A DNA stretch of 10,312 nucleotides. Origin: Carnobacterium_A sp047553015 (GTDB lineage Bacteria > Bacillota > Bacilli > Lactobacillales > Carnobacteriaceae). The stretch is from assembly GCF_047553015.1 (NCBI RefSeq), contig NZ_CP180213.1, forward strand, positions 1 to 10,312, in the 5' to 3' direction. The notes beneath the pieces were generated by a model. The model ran no database searches, had not been told where the DNA came from, and was given only the letters and a program-made list of their open reading frames with translations. The translations under genes and the position numbers were made by a program. Of the stretch, positions 1 through 5,174 are shown in pieces. Position 1 is the first letter of the stretch. Each line of letters opens with the position of its first letter.

Positions 1-49
1 CACGCATACCATAGTGAATTACACATCCAGATTAGTTATTTCTCTTTCT

Positions 50-67
50 TCAGACTTATTTTTGTTT
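50..67 (-). repeat. Degenerate inverted iteron outlier, origin 1
   Basis: This stretch reads TCAGACTTATTTTTGTTT and matches the reverse complement of the 22-bp iteron core at about 15 of 18 bases. It lies some 140 bp upstream of the iteron array and in the opposite orientation. Origin 2 has a comparable outlier at 5522-5533, which raises the odds that it is real. A role as an auxiliary Rep binding site is inference. Confidence 0.4.
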
Positions 68-115
68 TAACATTTTTTATCTATATTTTTGAGTTTTTGA
101 ACTTTTCTTTTAAAG

Positions 116-151
116 TACTTTTTATAATACTTTTTAAGATACTTTTTAAAG
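116..151. repeat. AT-rich 12-bp direct repeats, probable unwinding element of origin 1
   Basis: TACTTTTTA occurs at 116, 128 and 140, exactly 12 bp apart, in an almost pure A/T stretch just upstream of the iterons. Theta-replicating lactococcal-type plasmids commonly have short AT-rich direct repeats beside the iterons, where the initiator melts the DNA. Between these repeats and the iterons is an unusually G-rich segment (about 160-205) with runs of five and six G and the sequence GCGTCAAC at 183-190, which recurs inside the par-like gene downstream. Confidence 0.65.
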
Positions 152-208
152 ATATGTTTTAGGGGGGCGTTGGGAGCATGGTGCGTCAACGTTTCTAGGG
201 GGTGACCA

Positions 209-328
209 ACAACCAAAAGTCTGAGTACAAACAACCAAAAGTCTGAGTACAAACAACCAAAAGTCTGAGTACAAACAACCAAAAGTCTGAGTACAAACAA
301 CCAAAAGTCTGAGTACAAACAACCAAAC
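209..328. repeat. Iteron array of replication origin 1 (five full 22-bp repeats plus a partial)
   Basis: Five perfect tandem 22-bp units begin at 209, 231, 253, 275 and 297, sharing the core CAACCAAAAGTCTGAGTAC, followed by a partial unit at 319-327. The 22-bp period, the position directly before a Rep_3-type initiator gene and the AT-rich repeats upstream match the known origin plan of lactococcal and enterococcal theta plasmids. Rep1 is expected to bind here for initiation and copy control. The array shares no obvious sequence with the second array at 5702, so the two replicons are probably compatible. Confidence 0.92.
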
Positions 329-363
329 ATTATTGTTGTTGTTGATTGTGCTGCTTTTATTAT
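318..363 (+). promoter_or_regulatory. rep1 promoter and operator
   Basis: Inverted arms AACAAC (318-323) and GTTGTT (335-340) are separated by 11 bases; the left arm is the start of the truncated last iteron. A possible promoter is TTGTTG (336-341), 16 bases, TATTAT (358-363). The rep2 promoter has arms with the same 11-base spacing and almost the same distance to its start codon. Autorepression by Rep through such an operator is known for Rep_3 plasmids and is inferred here. The exact -35 and -10 are uncertain in this A/T-rich stretch. Confidence 0.55.
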
Positions 364-390
364 ATATTATTAGATATGGAGGTGCTTAAT

Positions 391-1119
391 TTGTCTAAGA
401 TAAAAGTTAAATACAGAAATGATTTAAACCTTATCCCTATGAGGAATTTTGAAGCTAAAGAAATGGATTTGTTTTTCTCTATTTGTGCAAAGATGAAAGA
501 TCAAGGAATAGCAAAAGTTCGATTCGATTTTGAACAATTAAGAGAATTAAGTGCTTATAAACCCACCTCTATAGATCGATTTTCCGATAGTTTAGAGAGT
601 GTGTATGATAAAATGATGAATTTAAATTACCGAACCGAAACAGAAGATGAAATAGAAAAATTTGCTTTATTTACAGGTTTTAAAATTAGTAAAAAGCAAC
701 AGTACGTTGAGATTTCAGTGAATCCTGAATTAGAACATTTAATTAATCGCTTAACTAAAGAATTTACAAAATTTGAATTAGAAGAATTTACTGAAATTCG
801 TTCAAGCTATGCAAAAACTATGTACAGACTTATTAAACAATTCAAGTCAACAGGTTTTTATAAAGTTAAAATAGAGGATTTTAGAGAGCGACTTGATATA
901 CCTGAAAGTTATAAAATGGGTAACATTGATCAAAGAGTTCTTAAGCCAATACAGAATGAATTAGCTCCTTACTTTAATGATTTAAAAATCATCAAACATA
1001 AGGCAAGGAAAGAAAATAAAATAGCTGTAATTGAATTTCGTTTCAAAGAAAAAAATTCTAACAAAAAATTTGTACCTTTACACAATTGGTTAGAAGAATC
1101 AAAGCAAGTAAAATCATAG
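391..1119 (+). CDS. repB: Replication initiator, Rep_3/RepB family (Rep1)
   Basis: This 242-residue protein is the theta replication initiator that binds the iterons just upstream. The N-terminal region (about residues 8-100) has the Rep_3 signature MDLFFSIC at 25-32 followed by a winged-helix-like stretch. The second conserved block spans about 124-151 and includes FTEIRSSYAKTMYR. The C-terminus, with VPLHNW, resembles the tail of lactococcal RepB. The protein is collinear with Rep2 in this window and about half identical to it. I chose the TTG at 391 because GGAGGT at 378-383 lies 7 bases before it; a TTG at 346 is in frame but falls inside the promoter. Rep2 also starts with TTG. The par-like gene begins 13 bases after the stop, so the two are probably one operon. 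The family call is strong; the start is likely. Confidence 0.93.
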   Translation: MSKIKVKYRNDLNLIPMRNFEAKEMDLFFSICAKMKDQGIAKVRFDFEQLRELSAYKPTSIDRFSDSLESVYDKMMNLNYRTETEDEIEKFALFTGFKISKKQQYVEISVNPELEHLINRLTKEFTKFELEEFTEIRSSYAKTMYRLIKQFKSTGFYKVKIEDFRERLDIPESYKMGNIDQRVLKPIQNELAPYFNDLKIIKHKARKENKIAVIEFRFKEKNSNKKFVPLHNWLEESKQVKS

Positions 1120-1132
1120 GAGATTATTTATT

Positions 1133-1618
1133 ATGGCAACTATTTCAGTAAAAAAATTATCTGAAGAGCTTGGTATATCCAAACAAGCCGTTCATAAAAG
1201 AATCGAACAATTACCTGACCGCTTTCAACCTAAAAAGGTTGACGGGGTTTACGAGTTGACGGCTGAAACTGCTGATGCGATAAGGAAAAATAAAAAGGCG
1301 TTAACCAGCGTCAACCAAATCAAGGTTGACGCAGTTGACGAGGTTGACGCACTAAAAATGCAGATAAATGAGTTAAAAGAAGAGAAGAAAAGACTCTATG
1401 GACAACTTGATCAATTTCAACTTTTACTGGACCAGCAACAACAATTAACCCTACAAACGAACCAACAAATACAACAATTACAACTGGCGATTACAAGTCA
1501 AACAGAAGAGAATACGAGTCAAAAAGACAGTTATGTTTCTAATGGTGAAACTGAAAAAAGCGAACCAGCACGAGCTAAAAAAGGTTTTTTAAGCCGATTA
1601 TTTAACAAAAAAGAATAG
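1133..1618 (+). CDS. DUF536/pSK1 Par-like plasmid maintenance protein (module A)
   Basis: A 161-residue protein encoded directly behind rep1, with AGGAGA at 1118-1123, 9 bases before the ATG. Residues 4-27 form a helix-turn-helix (VKKLSEELGISKQAVHKRIE). A long heptad-rich, glutamine-rich segment at about 70-125 predicts a coiled coil. A low-complexity linker follows, and the tail is KKGFLSRLFNKKE (149-161). This order of DNA-binding head, coiled coil and short basic-aromatic tail is that of the DUF536 proteins behind repB on lactococcal plasmids. It also recalls Par of staphylococcal pSK1, a one-protein segregation system. A role in partition or copy control is therefore likely but inferred. 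The tail is nearly identical to that of the module B protein although the heads differ. The gene carries a cluster of GTTGAC motifs listed separately. Confidence 0.8.
   Translation: MATISVKKLSEELGISKQAVHKRIEQLPDRFQPKKVDGVYELTAETADAIRKNKKALTSVNQIKVDAVDEVDALKMQINELKEEKKRLYGQLDQFQLLLDQQQQLTLQTNQQIQQLQLAITSQTEENTSQKDSYVSNGETEKSEPARAKKGFLSRLFNKKE
1238..1350 (+). repeat. GTTGAC repeat cluster inside the module A par-like gene
   Basis: GTTGAC occurs at 1238, 1255, 1325, 1334 and 1343, and inverted as GTCAAC at 1310. The last three are exactly 9 bp apart. They encode V-D pairs (residues 36-37, 65-66, 68-69, 71-72). The longer form GTTGACGC, in either orientation, recurs at 1325 and 1343, at 1308-1315 and in the origin at 183-190. 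Such density is unusual in a short A/T-rich gene and may mark binding sites for the encoded protein. Confidence 0.6.
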
Positions 1619-1643
1619 CCGATTACAACGCTGGTTGAAGTGT

Positions 1644-1708
1644 AATCGTGTATTGAAGAGGCAATTAAAAAAAGAACCCTTTGGGTAAAGGATTCGGGAT
1701 ACACGATT
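1644..1708 (-). terminator. Minus-strand terminator hairpin within a conserved inverted element (module A)
   Basis: A hairpin of GAACCCTTT (1674-1682), loop GGGT and AAAGGATTC (1687-1695), with one mismatch, is preceded on the + strand by seven A. On the minus strand it therefore reads as a stem followed by seven T, the form of an intrinsic terminator for leftward transcripts. It sits inside 10-bp inverted arms AATCGTGTAT (1644-1653) and ATACACGATT (1699-1708) separated by 45 bp. The same element with the same 45-bp gap lies behind the module B par gene (7280-7344). No leftward gene is visible nearby. Confidence 0.6.
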
Positions 1709-1781
1709 CTATCTCAAATAGTGTATCTTGAAGTAATAGATGGGGTTGTCACAATAAGAATTAAGTAAAACTCATAAGGAG

Positions 1782-2552
1782 ATGTTAAAAATTAAAAAAA
1801 TAATAAGAAGTAAAGATTTTAAAATTAGTTTTATGTTGTCTATTATAGGTTTAATTGCAAGTGTTTTTATGGGAATTTATCAAATTTCTACATTTACTGA
1901 GACCATGAAACAACAAATCATTTCTCAACTAGGTTCAATACAAGCGCTTATTCCTGTTGCAGCAGTGCAAGGAGCAATATTAACCTTTATAGCATCTTTT
2001 TTGGGGTTGAAAATAGCAAAAAGAGTCAATTTAAATTTAAATTTCAAACACGATAAAAAATCAATGATTATATCAATTTTAATTGGATTCACAACAGGTT
2101 TAATAATCACATTCTCTGATCAGTTTATCTTTTTCAAATACCTTCCATCTGAAATAAAAAGCTATGTGTTTTCGCCAATATACTTTATTTCAAGTATTCT
2201 TTATGGCGGAATAGTCGAAGAAATACTACTTAGATTATTCATAATGTCTCTTTTGGTCTTAATATTTTGGAAATTATTTGCTAGATCTAAGGATTATCTG
2301 AATATACCTAATCGGGTCTATATATTTTCTATCATCCTTTCTTCGATTTTATTTGCAGCAGGTCATTTTCCTGCCACAGCGCAATTATTAGGGACATCTG
2401 CACCTATATTAATCAGAATGTTTATTTTAAATGGAATAGGTGGGTTAGGTTTTGGTTATCTGTATTGGAAACATGGATTATCATATGCTATGCTCGCTCA
2501 TGCAACAACACACATTTTTATGCAAATTTTATTTATACCAATTTTAAACTAA
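1782..2552 (+). CDS. CPBP family intramembrane metalloprotease (Abi/CAAX-type)
   Basis: A 256-residue polytopic membrane protein with about six to eight hydrophobic segments (roughly 15-35, 52-78, 95-115, 130-165, 178-195, 208-228, 236-254). All three family motifs are present: EEILLR (E146, E147, R151), FAAGH (F191, H195) and HATTH (H240, H244), which together form the glutamate/histidine active site. The family includes eukaryotic CAAX prenyl proteases and bacterial Abi proteins, some of which give bacteriocin self-immunity; the substrate here is unknown. The start is odd: AAGGAG at 1776-1781 touches the ATG with no spacer. The next in-frame ATG, at residue 18, has no ribosome site, so 1782 is kept with some doubt. 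A strong terminator lies 84 bases after the stop, and the gene appears to be a stand-alone cargo insert. Confidence 0.9.
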   Translation: MLKIKKIIRSKDFKISFMLSIIGLIASVFMGIYQISTFTETMKQQIISQLGSIQALIPVAAVQGAILTFIASFLGLKIAKRVNLNLNFKHDKKSMIISILIGFTTGLIITFSDQFIFFKYLPSEIKSYVFSPIYFISSILYGGIVEEILLRLFIMSLLVLIFWKLFARSKDYLNIPNRVYIFSIILSSILFAAGHFPATAQLLGTSAPILIRMFILNGIGGLGFGYLYWKHGLSYAMLAHATTHIFMQILFIPILN

Positions 2553-2578
2553 ATAAAATCTACAAATAATATTGTTCA

Positions 2579-2606
2579 GTTTATCTTAATGTCAATTAAG
2601 ACAAAC
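2579..2606. repeat. Inverted repeat after the CPBP gene
   Basis: GTTTATCTTAAT (2579-2590) pairs with ATTAAGACAAAC (2595-2606) around a 4-base loop with one mismatch in 12. An A-run follows on the + strand and no T-run is present on either side, so it does not look like a normal intrinsic terminator. It may be an RNA 3' stabilising hairpin or a protein site. Confidence 0.4.
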
Positions 2607-2635
2607 TCAAAAAAAAGTACTAGAAGGACTGGTAT

Positions 2636-2680
2636 AATCAAGATAGAGTAGATTTTATACTCTATCTTGATTCTTTTTAT
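2636..2680 (+). terminator. Strong rho-independent terminator after the CPBP gene
   Basis: AATCAAGATAGAGTA (2636-2650) and TACTCTATCTTGATT (2658-2672) form a perfect 15-bp stem with a 7-base loop, followed by CTTTTTAT. It closes the transcript of the intramembrane protease. Confidence 0.9.
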
Positions 2681-2918
2681 ATTTTAAATTTGTCATAAGT
2701 ATCAGAGTACGTAGTTTATGAAACATACTAATAATAAAAGGTATCCATATAAGTTTTGCTGTCAATCAGGTGTACGATATTGATAGCTATAGCTAATTTT
2801 TTTCAGGGAAAAAAAACCTCTGATTGGATAGAGTTCTGGATACATGATTCTATGTCATTTCATGTATATTTTACTGAATATTTACGATTATATTTAAATC
2901 AAGTATTGGAGGTAAAGT
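2681..2918. other. Intergenic region with a diverged copy of the post-par sequence
   Basis: No gene is visible here. From about 2806 to 2867 the sequence resembles the DNA behind the module B par gene: GGATACATGATTCTATGTCA and the following CATGTAT (2838-2867) differ from 7333-7362 at only two positions. This suggests a remnant of another par-downstream region, with the CPBP gene lying between it and the element at 1644-1712. In this copy ATACATGA (2840-2847) and TCATGTAT (2860-2867) are perfect inverted arms. A 12-bp palindrome TAGCTATAGCTA lies at 2784-2795. Confidence 0.55.
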
Positions 2919-3131
2919 ATGATAGGTTTGGTTTTCTGGTTTGGTTTAGTGATAATTCTAGGTATTGCTGGATTTGGAATGTTTTTTCGAGAATGGCTGT
3001 ACATTTTTCCAAAAGATAGAGAAAAAGCGACAGGAAAAAAAACAACTTTTATAGAATATATTGGTTTGTTTGTATTGAGCAGCATTGTTTTAGTTTGTAT
3101 GTTCTTCTGGCAATATTATACCCAAGATTGA
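2919..3131 (+). CDS. Small membrane protein with two transmembrane segments, unknown function
   Basis: A 70-residue protein with a very good ribosome site, GGAGGT at 2908-2913, 5 bases before the ATG. Residues 2-24 form one hydrophobic helix, a charged middle follows (PKDREKATGKK, about 31-41), and residues 45-65 form a second helix. That fits a hairpin in the cytoplasmic membrane. I do not recognise the family. Its place, between the protease cargo and the mobilization block, matches that of the 67-residue two-helix protein in module B, but the sequences are not evidently related. No clear promoter is visible; a weak hairpin (AATAATT/AATTATT, about 3149-3177) may end the transcript. Confidence 0.72.
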   Translation: MIGLVFWFGLVIILGIAGFGMFFREWLYIFPKDREKATGKKTTFIEYIGLFVLSSIVLVCMFFWQYYTQD

Positions 3132-3195
3132 TAGAATGTTTTATCCCTAATAATTGATTCTTAATATTGTAATTATTTTATGACCTTAAAATCAT

Positions 3196-3280
3196 TGTAT
3201 AAATAAAGTCTACCCAAAATAGACAGTTTGCATGTATGGATCTGACTGCTTTTTTACTGTCGTTTATACGTGTCGATTTT
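3196..3280. other. Conserved-spacing noncoding element, module A copy
   Basis: The element begins TGTATAAATAAAGTCTACCC and ends its first 30 bp with AGACA (3221-3225). After 32 bases comes TGTCG (3258), then a second TGTCGATT at 3271, 13 bp on. The module B copy at 7840-7924 has every one of these landmarks at the same distances although only about half to two thirds of the bases between them agree. Fixed spacing with diverged sequence suggests several protein subunits bound in a set array. A multisite recombination or resolution site is one possibility, but no recombinase gene lies in the window. Confidence 0.5.
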
Positions 3281-3330
3281 AGAAAAATATCCTAAAAAGA
3301 TAAATCAGTAGGTTTTAAAAAAGAGCATAA

Positions 3331-3444
3331 AGAGATTCAGGCGCCTGCCGGTTTTCCGCTCCGCTTCAAAACGTTGACGTGTCAGGCTGTGCCTGACGAA
3401 TCTCAAAAATAAAACCAGGCGCCTAGAAGGCGAAAAACGGCCTT
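3331..3444. other. GC-rich structured noncoding block
   Basis: This block is about half G+C in surroundings that are far more A/T-rich. It contains GAGATTC (3332-3338) pairing with GAATCTC (3398-3404), an inner hairpin GTCAGGC-TGT-GCCTGAC (3381-3397), and AGGCGCCT twice (3339-3346 and 3417-3424). A small stem AAGGC/GCCTT follows at 3427-3444. No coding frame is convincing. It could be a structured RNA or a protein-binding region, and it has no counterpart in module B. Confidence 0.45.
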
Positions 3445-3467
3445 TTCTTAACCCTCTTCAAAAGACT

Positions 3468-3557
3468 GTCATACCAGCGTTTGTAAGAGGTCATGTATTA
3501 CATATGTATACATATGTGTTACACTTGTCATACATTTTGTCATACAAATGTATGACA
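3468..3557. repeat. TGTCATAC repeat cluster and long palindrome
   Basis: TGTCATAC occurs at 3468, 3526 and 3538 and inverted as GTATGACA at 3550-3557. The copies at 3526-3537 and 3546-3557 are the arms of a perfect 12-bp inverted repeat whose 8-base loop is the third copy. Just before it lies a perfect 18-bp palindrome ACATATGTATACATATGT (3500-3517). The arrangement looks like an operator array. It is absent from the matching place in module B. Confidence 0.6.
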
Positions 3558-3606
3558 CTTTTAACGTGTTTTTCTCTTGTTTTTCATCTCCTTTTTTTAG
3601 GAAAAG

Positions 3607-3645
3607 TCCCCTGCCAAAAAAGGCAAAGGGGATTTTTTTTATTTT
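3607..3645 (+). terminator. Rho-independent terminator upstream of oriT, copy 1
   Basis: CCCCTGCC (3608-3615) pairs with GGCA and GGGG (3622-3631, with an AA bulge) around six A, followed by eight T. It would isolate the mobilization block from read-through from the left. Copy 2 at 8245 has GAGG in place of GGGG and is weaker. Confidence 0.82.
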
Positions 3646-3765
3646 GCACGAAAAAAATAGACGGACATTCCGACGTTTTTTGTGCCTGTTCACGACGAAC
3701 CTTTTCAGCCTAAAGGCGAAAAAAGGGACGGAGAGAACAGACGGTTTTTGCCTCGCAGAGCCTGA

Positions 3766-3798
3766 CCAAAATTTATTTTGGTATAACAGGCTATACCA
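3766..3798 (-). other. oriT: Origin of transfer core (MobV/pMV158 type), copy 1
   Basis: TGGTATA (3779-3785) and TATACCA (3792-3798) form a 7-bp stem with loop ACAGGC. On the minus strand it reads TGGTATAGCCTGTTATACCA. As I recall it, the pMV158 nick hairpin has GTATAGTG-TG/TTATAC, so this core differs by two bases. By analogy the nick falls between 3787 and 3786 on the minus strand, which makes mob enter the recipient last, as is usual. A second hairpin, CCAAAA-TTTA-TTTTGG (3766-3781), overlaps its left side. The position 60 bp before the relaxase start supports the call. Confidence 0.72.
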
Positions 3799-3802
3799 GA
3801 TG

Positions 3803-3852
3803 TTTACTGGCTCGTTCTTCATGTTATAGTGGAGGTACTTTATTGAGGAGGG
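3803..3852 (+). promoter_or_regulatory. mob promoter and ribosome site, copy 1
   Basis: TTTACT (3803-3808), 16 bases, then an extended -10 TGTTATAGT (3822-3830). Transcription would start near 3837. GAGGAGGG (3845-3852) lies 5 bases before the ATG at 3858. The 16-bp unit TAGTGGAGGTACTTTA occurs once here (3827-3842) but four times in copy 2. The promoter lies just after oriT, so relaxase bound at oriT could repress it, as known for pMV158 MobM. Confidence 0.65.
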
Positions 3853-3857
3853 ATTTC

Positions 3858-5174
3858 ATGGCTCACGTTCAAAAATTTACAAGAGGAAACCTCAACGGCT
3901 TATCCATTCATTTAGACCGGAAAACAGACCACCATTCAAACGAAGAAATCGACCCGACAAAAACTTACTTAAACATTGATTTATGTCAAAAAGAAGGCGA
4001 CACGCTTTCTAGATTGAACGACCGATTGAAAGAGGTTTACTGCATGAAACGAGACGATGTCAAAGTTGGCTGCAGTTGGATTGTAACCTTGCCTAAACAT
4101 TTGAAAGAACAAACTGAATCGGATCAGCAAGCCTTTTTTGAAAAGACGTATGCGTTTTTGAGTGAACGATATGGAGGCGAAAAAAATGTTTTGTCTGCTC
4201 AAGTTCATTTAGACGAAACCACCCCACACCTGCATTTTGTTTTTATGCCTGTCGTTTGGGACGAAAAAAAACAACGTGAAAAAGTATCGGCTAAAGAAGT
4301 ATTGAACCGAAATGATTTACAAAAATTTCATGGCGAGTTAGATACCTTTCTGAAAAAAGAACTGCCGACTATTTATAAAGACGGCATTTTAAATGGCGAA
4401 ACGATTGAGTTGGATTCGGTCAAAGAAATTAAAAAATACGCCAAGCAAATTCAAGAGAAAAAAGATCATTTATCTAAAGAATTAGAGTTGTTTAGTGAAC
4501 CCAAAAAAGTGTTTGACCAAGTCGAAAAAGCCTCTAAGAAAAGCTTATTTGGCGATAAAGTGACGCTTCCTTATAGCGAATTTGAGAAATTAAAAACACT
4601 CTCTCTTTCTGGAATCAAATTAAACAATCAACTCAATCAAGTGTCCGAGGCTTCAAAAAACGACCTGACAGCTTTAAAAAAAGAGGTTGACCTGGTAGAG
4701 CAAGAAAAAACAGACCTTAAAGGACAACTTCAGCAAGCGAATCAACGAGCTGACGAAGCGACCGAAACAGTCACTTATTACTTAGATACACTAGAAAACA
4801 CACTCAAAACAGGGCAAAAGTTTAAAGATCAAGCGATTATTTATAAAAGTATTTTGAAAGATGCAAAAGTCCCTTTTCAGATTAGTGAAATGGAAAAACA
4901 AGGCCGCTTAATTTTAAGTAAAGTCGAAAATGGACGAATGCCCGAAGATGAACAGAAAGCTAAAAAGTGGATTTCTGTGCTGGAACAAAATAAAGAAGCA
5001 GGAACCATCCCTTTAAATCGCTTAGAATCAATTTTAGAGGTGCTTAAAGCCTTTTTAGAAAAATTGCTGGATAAAGAGCTTAAGTTCTCTTTAGATGGAC
5101 TAAAATCAAGAGATACAGAGCTTAAAAAGAATCAAAAACCAACACACTCGAATTCAATGAACAGAGGACGATAA
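3858..5174 (+). CDS. mobV: MobV-family relaxase (Pre/Mob), copy 1
   Basis: A 438-residue relaxase that nicks oriT and pilots the strand during mobilization by a helper conjugative element. The N-terminus aligns with pMV158 MobM: VQKFTRGNLNG (4-14), then H18 at the place of the MobM catalytic histidine 22. NIDL at 39-42 corresponds to the MobM NYEL. The metal-binding motif HLDETTPHLH is at 117-126 (H117, H124, H126, with D119 and E120). Residues about 195-330 are heptad-rich and probably form the coiled coil used for dimerisation or membrane contact. The ATG at 3858 is chosen for its strong ribosome site; an in-frame TTG at 3843 lies upstream of it. Copy 2 differs by nine substitutions, all after residue 267 (for example N268K, T304K, K409S). 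Both copies look intact. Confidence 0.95.
   Translation: MAHVQKFTRGNLNGLSIHLDRKTDHHSNEEIDPTKTYLNIDLCQKEGDTLSRLNDRLKEVYCMKRDDVKVGCSWIVTLPKHLKEQTESDQQAFFEKTYAFLSERYGGEKNVLSAQVHLDETTPHLHFVFMPVVWDEKKQREKVSAKEVLNRNDLQKFHGELDTFLKKELPTIYKDGILNGETIELDSVKEIKKYAKQIQEKKDHLSKELELFSEPKKVFDQVEKASKKSLFGDKVTLPYSEFEKLKTLSLSGIKLNNQLNQVSEASKNDLTALKKEVDLVEQEKTDLKGQLQQANQRADEATETVTYYLDTLENTLKTGQKFKDQAIIYKSILKDAKVPFQISEMEKQGRLILSKVENGRMPEDEQKAKKWISVLEQNKEAGTIPLNRLESILEVLKAFLEKLLDKELKFSLDGLKSRDTELKKNQKPTHSNSMNRGR

Noticed and set aside
1..208. DnaA boxes in the origins
   Set aside because: I found no convincing TTATCCACA-like 9-mer in either origin by eye.
67..330. Minus-strand 87-residue reading frame with repeated CLYSDFWLF-like peptide
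   Set aside because: It is only the translation of the 22-bp iterons and the AT-rich repeats; the repeat is a DNA element and no ribosome site is present.
346..390. Longer N-terminus for Rep1 from the TTG at 346
   Set aside because: That codon lies within the probable promoter, has no ribosome site, and the extra residues have no match in Rep2.
1646..1712. A Xer/dif recombination site at the post-par element
   Set aside because: The ATACACGATT arms do not match any dif arm pattern I know, and the spacing of 45 bp does not fit.
2756..3019. Plus-strand 87-residue frame overlapping the small membrane protein gene
   Set aside because: It lacks a ribosome site and overlaps the frame that has GGAGGT and a clear two-helix product.
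3196..3280. A standard Tn3-type res site
   Set aside because: The first 30 bp has outer TGTC/GACA-like arms, but the later TGTCG copies are both in the same direction and no resolvase gene is present, so the label is not justified.
3469..3822. Minus-strand 117-residue frame across the mob leader
   Set aside because: It crosses terminator, oriT and palindromes, and it is not kept in the second copy.
3548..3829. Frame before mob copy 1 whose end resembles the frame at 8281-8466
   Set aside because: The likeness follows from the DNA repeat; the frame runs through the terminator and oriT hairpin and has no ribosome site.
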